A DNA stretch of 64,000 nucleotides, taken from NCBI GenBank assembly GCA_000632805.1, contig CP007444.1, positions 744,001 to 808,000 of the forward strand. The letters run 5' to 3'. The notes beneath the pieces are model-generated. The model did not search any database. It was given only the letters and a program-made list of their open reading frames with translations, and had not been told where the DNA came from. Positions 8,681 to 16,593 of this stretch are shown piece after piece. How positions within the stretch are numbered: the stretch's first letter is position 1; each line of letters begins with the position of its first letter. The position numbers and the translations under genes were made by a program. Origin of the DNA: Dyella jiangningensis (GTDB taxonomy: Bacteria; Pseudomonadota; Gammaproteobacteria; Xanthomonadales; Rhodanobacteraceae).

Positions 8681-9940
8681 ATGGATGCTTCACGCAGTGA
8701 TGTGTTGATTCTTGGCGGCGGCGTCATCGGCCTGGCCTGTGCGTTCTACCTGCTGAAGTCCGGAGCTACCGTGCGCGTTCTGGAGCAGGGTACCCCGGGT
8801 TGCGGCAGTTCGCACGGCAATTGTGGAACGATCACGCCCAGCCATGCTGCCCCCCTGGCCATGCCGGGCATGTTGGGCGTCGCCTTGCGTTCGATGCTGC
8901 GGGCCGACGCACCGCTCTACCTCAACCCCCGCTTCGATGGCCCGCGCCTGCGCTGGCTGCTGGGCTTTGCGCGGCATTGCAATTGGCGCGACTTCGAGCA
9001 TGCGGCCAGGGCGCGTTCGGCGATCCTGCAACGCTCACGCGGGCTATTGGGCGCACTGGTGCGTGACGAACGGCTGGACTGCGAGTTTGGCGAAGAAGGC
9101 GAGCTGTATGTCTATCGCACCCGGCGCGCGCTCGACGCCGACGAACGGCATCACGCCCAGGTGCTCGAACGCCTTGGCGTCGAGGTCCAACGGTTGGCAG
9201 GGGGCGAAGTCGAAGCACGAGAGCCTGCGCTGAAACCGGGCGTAGCCGGCGGGCTGTTTCATCCCGGCGACGCGCGCCTACGGCCCGATCGGTACGCGGC
9301 GGAGCTGGCGCGTCGCGTGGTCGAGCTGGGCGGCTCGATCGAAAGCGGGGCGCGCATCGACGACTTCGGCCTGCGTGACGGACGCATCGAACACGTCCGA
9401 ACCACGCGTGGCGTATTCCGCGGCGACCGCGTGGTGATGGCCTTGGGCGCATGGTCGCCGCTGCTTGGCCGCAGCCTCGGCCTACGCTTGCCGATGCAGC
9501 CGGGAAAGGGCTACTCGCTTACCTATACGCGGCCCGGCCGTGTGCCGCGCCATGCGCTGGTATTGCGCGAGGCGGCGGTATGCGTCACCACCTGGGAAAC
9601 CGGCTACCGGCTCGGCAGCACCATGGAGTTTTCGGGCTATGCGGAAGGGCTCAACCGCACGCGCCTCGACGCCTTGCGCCGGGGTGCTGCCCAAGGCCTG
9701 CACGAGCCGGAAGGTCCGCAATTGCTGGAGGAATGGTGGGGTTGGCGGCCCATGAGCATGGACGAGGTGCCGATCATCGGCCCGAGTTCGCGCTGGTCCA
9801 ACCTGATGCTTGCCACGGCTCACGGCATGCTGGGCGTAAGCATGTCGGCGGCGACCGGCGAGCTGGTTACCTCGCTGATGCAGGGCGGTACGCCGCCGAT
9901 CGATCCCTCACCATACGCGCCGGTGCGCTTCGGCGTGTGA
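8681..9940 (+). CDS. FAD-dependent D-amino-acid dehydrogenase-like oxidoreductase
   Basis: A 419 aa DAO-family flavoprotein. The N-terminal dinucleotide site is DVLILGGGVIGLACAFYLL, followed by the acidic end of strand 2 (VRVLEQG). The C-terminus has the WWGWRPMSMDEVPIIGPSSR segment and a final ATAHGMLGVSMS stretch, typical of DadA. DadA enzymes oxidise D-amino acids to keto acids and ammonia at the inner membrane. No dadX or other alanine-catabolic partner is adjacent, so the substrate is uncertain. The start at 8681 places the FAD motif at residues 7-19 as expected. Confidence 0.82.
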   Translation: MDASRSDVLILGGGVIGLACAFYLLKSGATVRVLEQGTPGCGSSHGNCGTITPSHAAPLAMPGMLGVALRSMLRADAPLYLNPRFDGPRLRWLLGFARHCNWRDFEHAARARSAILQRSRGLLGALVRDERLDCEFGEEGELYVYRTRRALDADERHHAQVLERLGVEVQRLAGGEVEAREPALKPGVAGGLFHPGDARLRPDRYAAELARRVVELGGSIESGARIDDFGLRDGRIEHVRTTRGVFRGDRVVMALGAWSPLLGRSLGLRLPMQPGKGYSLTYTRPGRVPRHALVLREAAVCVTTWETGYRLGSTMEFSGYAEGLNRTRLDALRRGAAQGLHEPEGPQLLEEWWGWRPMSMDEVPIIGPSSRWSNLMLATAHGMLGVSMSAATGELVTSLMQGGTPPIDPSPYAPVRFGV

Positions 9941-9997
9941 CCTTTATACCGTTTGGCCGTCTGCTCGCTTAGGGTGGCGGCTGGAAAGGAGATTCTG

Positions 9998-11344
9998 ATG
10001 GCCGACACGTTCGACCTGATCGTACTGGGTGGTGGGTCCGGCGGCCTGGCGGCGGCGTTTCGCGCAGCTCGCCACGGTGCACGCGTTGCCATGCTGGAGC
10101 CCAACGCCTTGGGTGGCACATGCGTCAATGTCGGCTGCGTGCCGAAGAAGGCGCTCTGGTTCGCCGCGCAGCTTGCGCAGCAGCAACAGCTCGCCAAGAC
10201 CTATGGCTTCGCCACGCAGCCTGGCCCGCTCGACTGGGAGCACTTTCGCCAGCGGCGCCAGAACTACATCGATGGCATCCGCCAACGTTACGCCATGGGG
10301 TTGGCGGACGCAGGCATCCAGGTATTCGCTGAAACCGGCCGCTTCGTAGCGCCTGATACGGTGGCGACGTCCAGCGGTGGCGAACTGCGTGCCACGCAAA
10401 TCCTCATCGCGACGGGCGGCAGGCCGCGCTGCCTCGACGTGCCGGGCTTCGACCTCGGCCTGGTATCCGACGATATCTTCGCGTTGCATCACCTGCCAAA
10501 ACGCATCGCGGTCATCGGTGGCGGTTACATCGCGGTGGAATTCGCCGGTCTGCTGCAAGCGCTCGGTAGCGAAGTGACCCTGCATGTCCGCAATCGCATG
10601 CTTACCGAGTTCGATGCGGAGCTTGTCGATGCGCTGGGCGAGCGCATGCGCGAACAGAGCATCGCGATCACCGGCCAGGTGCAGGTCACGGGGCTGCATC
10701 GGGAGGGCGACGAGATAGTGATCGACGACGAGGTCAATGGGCCCTGTGGTCCTTATGACGCGGTTCTGTGGGCCGTCGGGCGCGTTCCCAACAGCGACCG
10801 GCTGGATCTTGATGCTGCCGGCGTCCATGTGGACGAGCGCGGACATGTCGTCACCGATGCCTGGCAGACCACCAGCGTGCCCGGCATCAGTGCCGTGGGC
10901 GATGTCACCGAGCGCGTACAGTTGACGCCGGTGGCGGTGGCAGCAGGCCGTCGCCTGGCCGACCGCCTGTTCGGACAGCAACCCGATAGTCGGCTCGACT
11001 ACGAGAACATCCCGACGGTGGTCTTCGCCGAACCGCCGCTCGCGATGATCGGCATGACGGAAGCGCAGGCGCGTGAGTTCCACGGTGACCAGGTGCATGT
11101 CTACCGCAAGCGCTTTACGCCACTGCAGTGGGCCGTGGCAGGGCACGTTGCGCCGACGCTGATGAAAATCCTCTGTGTCGGCGACGACGAACGCGTGGTC
11201 GGCATCCACGTGCTTGGCCCGGGCGCGGACGAAATGCTGCAGGGCTTCGCCGTGGCGATGAAGATGGGCCTGCGAAAGCGCGATCTCGATGCCACGATCG
11301 CCATCCATCCCAGTTCCGCCGAAGAGCTGGTGTTGATGAGCTGA
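9998..11344 (+). CDS. gor: Glutathione-disulfide reductase
   Basis: A 448 aa flavoenzyme that uses NADPH to reduce glutathione disulfide in the cytosol. Visible are the FAD site (LIVLGGGSGGLAAAFRAA), the redox-active disulfide Cys42/Cys47 (GGTCVNVGCVPKK), a second nucleotide site (IAVIGGGYIAVEFAGLL), the ATP/FAD-contact AVGDVTERVQLTPVAV and the C-terminal catalytic His-containing HPSSAEELVLMS. The CVNVGC spacing and the end motif fit glutathione reductase better than lipoamide dehydrogenase. AGGAG lies just upstream of ATG 9998. It is 57 bases after the DadA-like gene and may be co-transcribed. Confidence 0.88.
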   Translation: MADTFDLIVLGGGSGGLAAAFRAARHGARVAMLEPNALGGTCVNVGCVPKKALWFAAQLAQQQQLAKTYGFATQPGPLDWEHFRQRRQNYIDGIRQRYAMGLADAGIQVFAETGRFVAPDTVATSSGGELRATQILIATGGRPRCLDVPGFDLGLVSDDIFALHHLPKRIAVIGGGYIAVEFAGLLQALGSEVTLHVRNRMLTEFDAELVDALGERMREQSIAITGQVQVTGLHREGDEIVIDDEVNGPCGPYDAVLWAVGRVPNSDRLDLDAAGVHVDERGHVVTDAWQTTSVPGISAVGDVTERVQLTPVAVAAGRRLADRLFGQQPDSRLDYENIPTVVFAEPPLAMIGMTEAQAREFHGDQVHVYRKRFTPLQWAVAGHVAPTLMKILCVGDDERVVGIHVLGPGADEMLQGFAVAMKMGLRKRDLDATIAIHPSSAEELVLMS

Positions 11345-11401
11345 TTCTGCGACGCCGCACCGCCGCGTGCCGCCACTTGCCGGCACGGCTAAACTGCTCG
11401 C

Positions 11402-12187
11402 ATGACTGCTACGTTCACGCTCGATCGCGGCACCGCGCCGCTGCTCATCAGCCTGCCGCATGACGGCAGCCATATTCCCGAGGTCATGGCGGCCCGCATG
11501 CATCCCGCCGCGCGCCGCGCGCCGGATACCGACTGGCACGTCGGCCGCCTCTACGATCCGCTCGCGAAAGCGATTGGCGCGAGCGTGTTGAGGCCACAGC
11601 TGTCAAGGTACGTGGTCGATCTCAACCGACCGGCAGATGGCCATGCGCTGTATCCGGGGCGCAAGGAAACCGGCCTGGTATCGACCGTGGGTTTCGACGG
11701 CACGGCCATCTATCTGGACGGCGAAGAGCCGACGGCGGATGAAATCCAACGCCGGGTAAATGAATGCTGGCATCCGTACCATCAGGCGCTCTCGCAAGAA
11801 CTTGAACGCCTGCTCGCCGAACATGGCCGCGTGGTGTTGTGGGAAGGCCATTCCATTCGCAGCCGGGTGCCGATGCTGTTCGACGGACGACTGCCCGACC
11901 TGAACCTCGGTACCGCTGACGGGTCAAGCTGCGGCGCGGTCCTGCAGGGCCGATTGCAGGCCGCACTGGAAAGCCAGTCGCGCTACAGCCACGTGGTCAA
12001 TGGACGCTTCAAGGGCGGCTACATCACACGCCACTATGGGCGCCCGGAATCGAATGTGCAGGCCGTGCAACTGGAGCTGGCGCAGCTCAACTACATGGAT
12101 GAAGACAGCTTCGCGTATGACTCGGACAAGGCGGCGCCGCTGCAGGAAGTGATCCTGCAATTGCTGCGCGCCTGCGTCGAGCCGTAA
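11402..12187 (+). CDS. hutG: N-formylglutamate deformylase (amidohydrolase)
   Basis: A 261 aa N-formylglutamate amidohydrolase family protein. LLISLPHDGSHIP at the N-terminus, YVVDLNRPADGHALYPG and LWEGHSIRSRVPMLFDGRLPDLNLGT are hallmarks of the family, which releases formate from N-formyl-L-glutamate, the last step of one histidine-degradation route. No other hut genes are in the window. It starts 57 bases after gor. Physiological assignment as HutG is inferred from family membership. Confidence 0.85.
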   Translation: MTATFTLDRGTAPLLISLPHDGSHIPEVMAARMHPAARRAPDTDWHVGRLYDPLAKAIGASVLRPQLSRYVVDLNRPADGHALYPGRKETGLVSTVGFDGTAIYLDGEEPTADEIQRRVNECWHPYHQALSQELERLLAEHGRVVLWEGHSIRSRVPMLFDGRLPDLNLGTADGSSCGAVLQGRLQAALESQSRYSHVVNGRFKGGYITRHYGRPESNVQAVQLELAQLNYMDEDSFAYDSDKAAPLQEVILQLLRACVEP

Positions 12188-12368
12188 GAAGCTTCGTCTC
12201 TTGTTAGAGACTTGCAATGTCAAGCCGTGAGGCACGGAAATCTCGCTCCAACCCGGAAAAAACCGAGTTCAAGCGCACCTCAAAACCTGCCATTGTGTAG
12301 GCGTCGCGCCGCCCGCGTCGCCGGGTTCCGGCCGGGTCCGCGGCATATGACGTTCGAGGTTCTGCATC

Positions 12369-12626
12369 ATGCGCAAGTTCGCGATCGCTTCTCTGCTTGT
12401 GGCAGGTTTTGCTTTTTGCGGTTCTGTGATGGCTCAGGACGCTGCCCCCCCGCAGGCGGCGCCCGCGACGAGCAAGGCGGCTTCTTCGACTCAGCCGGCT
12501 CATTCGTCGCATCATCACAAGAAAAAATCCGACCAGTCGGGTCAGTCGGGCAGCGGCGGCCACAAGAGCAAGTCGGCCAAGAAGTCGGCCAAGTCCACCT
12601 TGCCGGCCACGACCACCAGCCACTGA
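12369..12626 (+). CDS. Small secreted Lys/His/Ser-rich protein
   Basis: An 85 aa protein I do not recognise. It has a clear signal peptide (basic start, hydrophobic core, FCGSVMAQ cleavage region near residue 23). The mature part of about 62 residues is low complexity: Ala/Pro-rich, then Ser/His (SSHHHKKK) and Ser/Lys-rich (HKSKSAKKSAKS). There are no cysteines after the signal. It would be a strongly basic, probably disordered periplasmic or secreted peptide. An intrinsic terminator follows within 30 bases, supporting a real transcription unit. Confidence 0.65.
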   Translation: MRKFAIASLLVAGFAFCGSVMAQDAAPPQAAPATSKAASSTQPAHSSHHHKKKSDQSGQSGSGGHKSKSAKKSAKSTLPATTTSH

Positions 12627-12644
12627 GTCTGGATCAGCTTCCCA

Positions 12645-12676
12645 ATAAAAAACCCCGGTATTTGCCGGGGTTTTTT
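12645..12676. terminator. Bidirectional intrinsic terminator
   Basis: CCCCGG (12653-12658) and CCGGGG (12665-12670) form a stem with a 6-base loop. It is flanked by a run of A on the left and TTTTTT on the right, so it can serve the plus-strand small gene and the convergent minus-strand ridA. Confidence 0.85.
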
Positions 12677-12695
12677 GTTCTTCTGCGGACCGCGC

Positions 12696-13118
12696 TCAGC
12701 GTTTGGGCAACGCGGCAATGCACTTCAGTTCGATGGCAATAGGCGTAGGCAGCGCGGTAATCCCCACGGTGGTGCGGCACGCGTCCACGCCGGCGAAATG
12801 TTCGGCGTAAAGCCGGTTGTATACCGGGAAGTCCCGCGCCATGTCGGTGAGAAACACCGTGACATCGACCAGGTCTTCCCAGTCCGCTCCGCTGGCCTCC
12901 AGCACTGCGCGCACGTTGGCGAACACCTGCCGGCACTGCGCCTCGATGTCGTAACGCACCAGCTTGCCCTGCGCATCGTAGACGTTGCCGGGAATCGCAT
13001 TGTCATCCGGCCGGCGCGGGCCGACTCCGGAAAGGAACAGCAGGTCACCGACGCGTCGCGCATGCGGATAGGCGCCGACGGGCGTCGGTGCCTTGCTGGT
13101 GCGAACGATCTCGCTCAC
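12696..13118 (-). CDS. RidA/YjgF-family deaminase (2-aminomuconate deaminase-like)
   Basis: A 140 aa RidA-fold protein: GAYPHARRVGDLLFLSGVGPR at the N-terminus and a C-terminal TALPTPIAIELKCIAAL strand. Family members hydrolyse reactive enamines and imines or deaminate 2-aminomuconate. It starts at GTG 13118, whose last two bases overlap the TGA of the carbonic anhydrase gene (GTGA), so translation is probably coupled. The next gene upstream in the same run is an ALDH of the aminomuconate/hydroxymuconate semialdehyde type. That context favours a role as 2-aminomuconate deaminase over a generic RidA housekeeping role. Confidence 0.85.
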   Translation of the reverse strand: MSEIVRTSKAPTPVGAYPHARRVGDLLFLSGVGPRRPDDNAIPGNVYDAQGKLVRYDIEAQCRQVFANVRAVLEASGADWEDLVDVTVFLTDMARDFPVYNRLYAEHFAGVDACRTTVGITALPTPIAIELKCIAALPKR

Positions 13119-13783
13119 CGGTTGAATTCCGGAATGGTGCCCAGACGCTGCAGTGCATGCTCGTAGGCGGGCTTGAGGTCCTCGCGCGAGCTGACGTGCA
13201 TGCCCAGGTCGTTCACGTGGCCGTCGAACAGGCTGTAGCACCACGCATGCACGGAGAGCTTTTGCCCACGTTCCCACGCATCCATCACCATGGTGGTGTG
13301 GCAGACGTTGACCACCTGTTCCATTGCGTTGAGCTCGCACAAGCGGGCATTGCGCAGGTTCATCAGGTCGATGGAGGTGAGCAGGGGCGAATGCTTCTGC
13401 GCGACGTCGGCAACATGGCGCAGCCAGTTGTCGACCAGGCCTAGCCGGCGATCGTCGAGTACGGCCTGCACGCCGCCGCAACCGTAGTGGCCGACCACGA
13501 TGATGTGCTCGACCTTCAGCACGTCGACAGCGAACTGGATGGTGCTCAGGCAGTTGAGATCGGTATGCGACACCACGTTGGCAACGTTGCGCTGGACGAA
13601 GATGTCGCCCGGCGGCAGGTCGACGATCTGGGTGGCTGGCACCCGCGAATCGGAGCAGCCGATCCATAGGTACTTCGGCGCCTGCTGTTGCGAAAGGCGT
13701 TCGAAGAATCGCGGATCCTGGTCGCGTACGGCGGCTGACCAGGCACGGTTGCTCTCAAGCAGGCTCTGCAGGGGACTTTTCAC
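13115..13783 (-). CDS. can: Beta-class carbonic anhydrase
   Basis: A 222 aa zinc enzyme interconverting CO2 and bicarbonate in the cytosol. Zinc ligands and catalytic dyad are all present: Cys43, Asp45 and Arg47 in WIGCSDSRVP, and His99 and Cys102 in VVGHYGCGG. It aligns well with E. coli Can from its first residues. Translation starts at GTG 13783 with GAGAG upstream; the longer frame further upstream overlaps the ALDH gene. It lies 10 bases after the ALDH stop and overlaps the ridA start by 4 bases, so it is embedded in this catabolic operon. Confidence 0.92.
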   Translation of the reverse strand: MKSPLQSLLESNRAWSAAVRDQDPRFFERLSQQQAPKYLWIGCSDSRVPATQIVDLPPGDIFVQRNVANVVSHTDLNCLSTIQFAVDVLKVEHIIVVGHYGCGGVQAVLDDRRLGLVDNWLRHVADVAQKHSPLLTSIDLMNLRNARLCELNAMEQVVNVCHTTMVMDAWERGQKLSVHAWCYSLFDGHVNDLGMHVSSREDLKPAYEHALQRLGTIPEFNR

Positions 13784-13793
13784 GGCGATGCTC

Positions 13794-15245
13794 TCAGTAG
13801 CGAATGCAGATGTTTTTCGGCTCGGTGAAGAAGCGCAGCGCTTCCGTGCCGCCCTCGCGGCCGAGCCCGGATTGCTTCGTGCCGCCAAAGGGCGTGCGCA
13901 GATCGCGCAACAGCCAGCAATTGATCCACACGATGCCGAAATCCAGTTGTGCGCCGAAACGATGCGCGCGCGACAGATCGCGCGTCCACACCGAAGCGGC
14001 AAGGCCGTAGCCGGTACCGTTGGCGATGGCCAGTGCCTCGGCTTCATCCTCGAAGGGGACCAGGCTCACCACCGGGCCGAAGATTTCCTGCTGGTTGGTG
14101 ACGGCATCGCTGCCCAGGCCTTCGATAACGGTTGGCGCGACGAACCAGCCATCAGCGCAACGGCCCGTCATCGTCACGGCATTACCGCCGCAGAGCACGT
14201 CGCCGCCTTCCTCCCGCGCGGTGGTGATGCAGCCCATCACCTTGTCGAAATGTTCGCGCGACACGAGGGCGCCCAGATCGCTGCCCGCCTCGTTCGGATC
14301 GCCCACGCGAAGCGCCTTCACGCGCGCAAGATAGCGCTCGCGGAAGGCGTCATAGATCGAGCGCTGTACCAGCAGGCGCGAGCCGCACAGGCAGATCTCG
14401 CCCTGGTTGGCGAAGCCCGAACGCACGATCGTGTCGAGGTTGGCGTCGCTGAGGTCGGCATCCTCGAAAACCACGGCCGGGTTCTTCCCGCCCAATTCCA
14501 GCGAGACCTTCTTGAAGTGGGGTGCCGCCACGGCGGCGATCTGCGCGCCGGTGCGCGTGCTGCCGGTGAACGACACGGCCTTTACCGACGGATGTTCTAC
14601 GATCGCCTGGCCCACGCTGGGGCCACGACCTTGCACGATGTTGAGTACGCCAGGCGGAAAACCGGCTTCGATGCTCAGCTCGCCCAGCAATGCAGCCGTG
14701 CAGGGCGTGATTTCAGAGGGCTTGGCAATCACAGCGTTACCGGCGGCCAGCGCGGGCGCGATCTTCCAGGTGAACAGGTACAGCGGCAGATTCCACGGGC
14801 TGATGCAGCCGACCACGCCCAGCGGCTGGCGCAGCGTGTAATTGATCGCGCCGGTTTCCATGGCGTGCGACTCGCTGCTCCACGCCACGATGCCTGCCGC
14901 GAAGTGGCGGAGGTTGGCGATGGCACGCGGAATGTCGAGGTTGCGCGCCTGGGCCAGCGGTTTGCCGCTGTCACGCGATTCCAGTGCCACGAATTCCTCG
15001 AGGCGTGCCTCGATGAGATCGGCCAGTGCATTCAGCAGGCTGGCGCGTCGTTCCGTGGGCGTGGAGGACCATGCGGGCGCCGCACGTCGCGCCGCGGCGA
15101 TGGCTTCGGCGACATCATCAGCAGAGGAATCGGGACAATGCGCGAAAACCTGGCCGGTGGCTGGCTCGAACACGTCCAGCCAGCGATCGTCCCGCGGTGC
15201 CTGCAGGCGACCGTCAATCAGGTTGGCGAGGCGCAGGGTTGGCAT
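13794..15245 (-). CDS. 2-hydroxymuconate/2-aminomuconate semialdehyde dehydrogenase-like ALDH
   Basis: A 483 aa NAD-dependent aldehyde dehydrogenase. The catalytic Glu lies in LELGGKN (about 250) and the nucleophile is Cys285 in NQGEICLCGSR. The CLCGSR motif is characteristic of the ALDH8 and 2-hydroxymuconic semialdehyde dehydrogenase group and is not seen in betaine or succinate semialdehyde enzymes. With RidA downstream, the likely substrate is 2-aminomuconate semialdehyde in 3-hydroxyanthranilate breakdown. ATG 15245 was chosen because the family begins close to this MPTLRLANLIDG; ATG 15281 is also in frame. Confidence 0.88.
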   Translation of the reverse strand: MPTLRLANLIDGRLQAPRDDRWLDVFEPATGQVFAHCPDSSADDVAEAIAAARRAAPAWSSTPTERRASLLNALADLIEARLEEFVALESRDSGKPLAQARNLDIPRAIANLRHFAAGIVAWSSESHAMETGAINYTLRQPLGVVGCISPWNLPLYLFTWKIAPALAAGNAVIAKPSEITPCTAALLGELSIEAGFPPGVLNIVQGRGPSVGQAIVEHPSVKAVSFTGSTRTGAQIAAVAAPHFKKVSLELGGKNPAVVFEDADLSDANLDTIVRSGFANQGEICLCGSRLLVQRSIYDAFRERYLARVKALRVGDPNEAGSDLGALVSREHFDKVMGCITTAREEGGDVLCGGNAVTMTGRCADGWFVAPTVIEGLGSDAVTNQQEIFGPVVSLVPFEDEAEALAIANGTGYGLAASVWTRDLSRAHRFGAQLDFGIVWINCWLLRDLRTPFGGTKQSGLGREGGTEALRFFTEPKNICIRY

Positions 15246-15424
15246 CGGTACAAGCTTAAGGCTTGAGGGCACGGAATGCACCGGACGCGCGCGTATGCGG
15301 CGAACGGGCTCTCACTGCAGGCGCGAACCCGGTCCGCGACCGCGACGTCGCGGTGTGATCGCTCCGTGGGCTTTTCGGGCAATCGGTGCGCTTCTGCCAG
15401 AAAAAAGGCAGGTTTCGCCTAGCG

Positions 15425-16213
15425 TCAGGCCAGGGTGCGCGTCCGTCCGCCGTCGACCGCGATGCTCACGCCGTTCACGTAGGCCGCCGCGGGCGTGCAC
15501 AGGAAGGCGATCACCGAAGCCACTTCCGACGCTTCGCCAAAGCGGCGAGCAGGCACGGAGGCCAGGAGGCCCTGCGCGATTTCATCGCCGGAACGGCCGC
15601 TGGTGCTGGCCTGTGCCGAGAGCAGGCTGTCAAGTCGCGCCGTGCGGGTATAGCCGGGCAGCACGTTGTTCACCGTGATGCCGTCGGCCGCCAGTTCGCT
15701 GGACAGCGTCTTTGCCCACGCGGCCACCGCGGCACGAACGGTGTTGGACACGCCGAGCCCGGCGATCGGCTCCTTCACCGACGTGGAGATCACGTTGACG
15801 ATGCGGCCGTAGCTTCGCGCTCGCATCCCCGGCAGCAATGCCTGCAGCAGCGTCTGGCCAGCCAGCAGGTGCTGGCGGAACGCGGCTTCATAGGCACTGG
15901 TCTCGGCTGAATGCGCGGGGCCGCCCGGCGGACCGCCGGTGTTGTTGATCAAGATCTCGATGGGGCCGGGAGCCACGATATCGGTGAGTGCGATGCGCAG
16001 GCTCTCGGTCTGCGCCATGTCTACCGCGAACCAGCGATGTTGCTGCCCATGCTTGCGCGGCAGTTCGTCGGCAACGGTCTTCAGCGCATCCGCTTTGCGC
16101 GCCAGCACGGTCACGCTCGCGCCCAGTTCGGCCAACTCGAACGCGCTTGCGCGACCAATGCCTTGTGAGGCGCCGCAGACAAGGGCGTGACGTCCGCTCA
16201 GGTCCAGAAGCAT
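15425..16213 (-). CDS. Atypical SDR-family protein
   Basis: A 262 aa Rossmann-fold protein. The nucleotide-binding GASQGIGRASAF is at about 14-25, NNTGGPPGGPA follows the middle strand, and the C-terminal VNGVSIAVDGGRTRTLA is typical of FabG-like SDRs. The usual Tyr-x-x-x-Lys is absent: the helix that should carry it reads GLGVSNTVRAAVAAWAKTL. An atypical ketoacyl reductase-like SDR subgroup with this feature exists. AAGGAG lies 8 bases upstream of ATG 16213. It is co-directional with the ALDH but separated from it by 180 bases, so joint function is plausible, not shown. Confidence 0.8.
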   Translation of the reverse strand: MLLDLSGRHALVCGASQGIGRASAFELAELGASVTVLARKADALKTVADELPRKHGQQHRWFAVDMAQTESLRIALTDIVAPGPIEILINNTGGPPGGPAHSAETSAYEAAFRQHLLAGQTLLQALLPGMRARSYGRIVNVISTSVKEPIAGLGVSNTVRAAVAAWAKTLSSELAADGITVNNVLPGYTRTARLDSLLSAQASTSGRSGDEIAQGLLASVPARRFGEASEVASVIAFLCTPAAAYVNGVSIAVDGGRTRTLA

Positions 16214-16241
16214 GGGAGAGGCTCCTTGCGTTGGAAGGAAA

Positions 16242-16556
16242 CTAGCGTGCGTTGAGCTGGATGCCGAGTGCGCCGAACCAGCATAGCCATGCGGCCCAGA
16301 GACTGTAACGCCATGCACGGCGCCAGCGCGTGATCGCATCGTCTTCGAGCGCGGGCAACACCGGCGAACGCAGGGCGAGCTGCAGGCGCATCCAGATGCG
16401 CAGCGGGTTCGCAGGCTGCCCATCGGCTTCGGCGATGATCTGCCATTCGTGGGGATGACGACGACGCAGCAGCGACGCCACGCGGTACTGCGATCCAAAA
16501 TGCAGCAGGAAGCAGGCGACGCCGGCCATCAGTAGGGAGAGGTAAAGCTCGATCAT
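16242..16556 (-). CDS. Small UspB-like membrane protein
   Basis: A 104 aa protein with a hydrophobic helix at each end (about 3-20 and 84-101) and a basic/acidic middle (LRRRHPHEWQIIAEADGQP...). Length and the two-helix layout resemble E. coli UspB, an ethanol/stationary-phase membrane protein, but identity is low and this is only a topological match. ATG 16556 places the first helix at the N-terminus. It sits between the MalM-like lipoprotein gene and the SDR with 37- and 28-base gaps, all on the minus strand. Confidence 0.6.
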   Translation of the reverse strand: MIELYLSLLMAGVACFLLHFGSQYRVASLLRRRHPHEWQIIAEADGQPANPLRIWMRLQLALRSPVLPALEDDAITRWRRAWRYSLWAAWLCWFGALGIQLNAR

Positions 16557-16593
16557 GCCGTGCCTGTCTTCAATTGCATGGGCGCCGCCGAGC

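Noticed and set aside
12725..13667. Long minus-strand frame spanning RidA and much of the carbonic anhydrase gene
   Set aside because: Only its last 140 residues are RidA; the rest is the carbonic anhydrase gene in another frame. The GTG at 13118 is the real start.
15395..15424. Weak hairpin and T-run after the SDR stop-proximal region on the minus strand
   Set aside because: The stem is only 3-4 bp; not enough to call a terminator between the SDR and ALDH genes.
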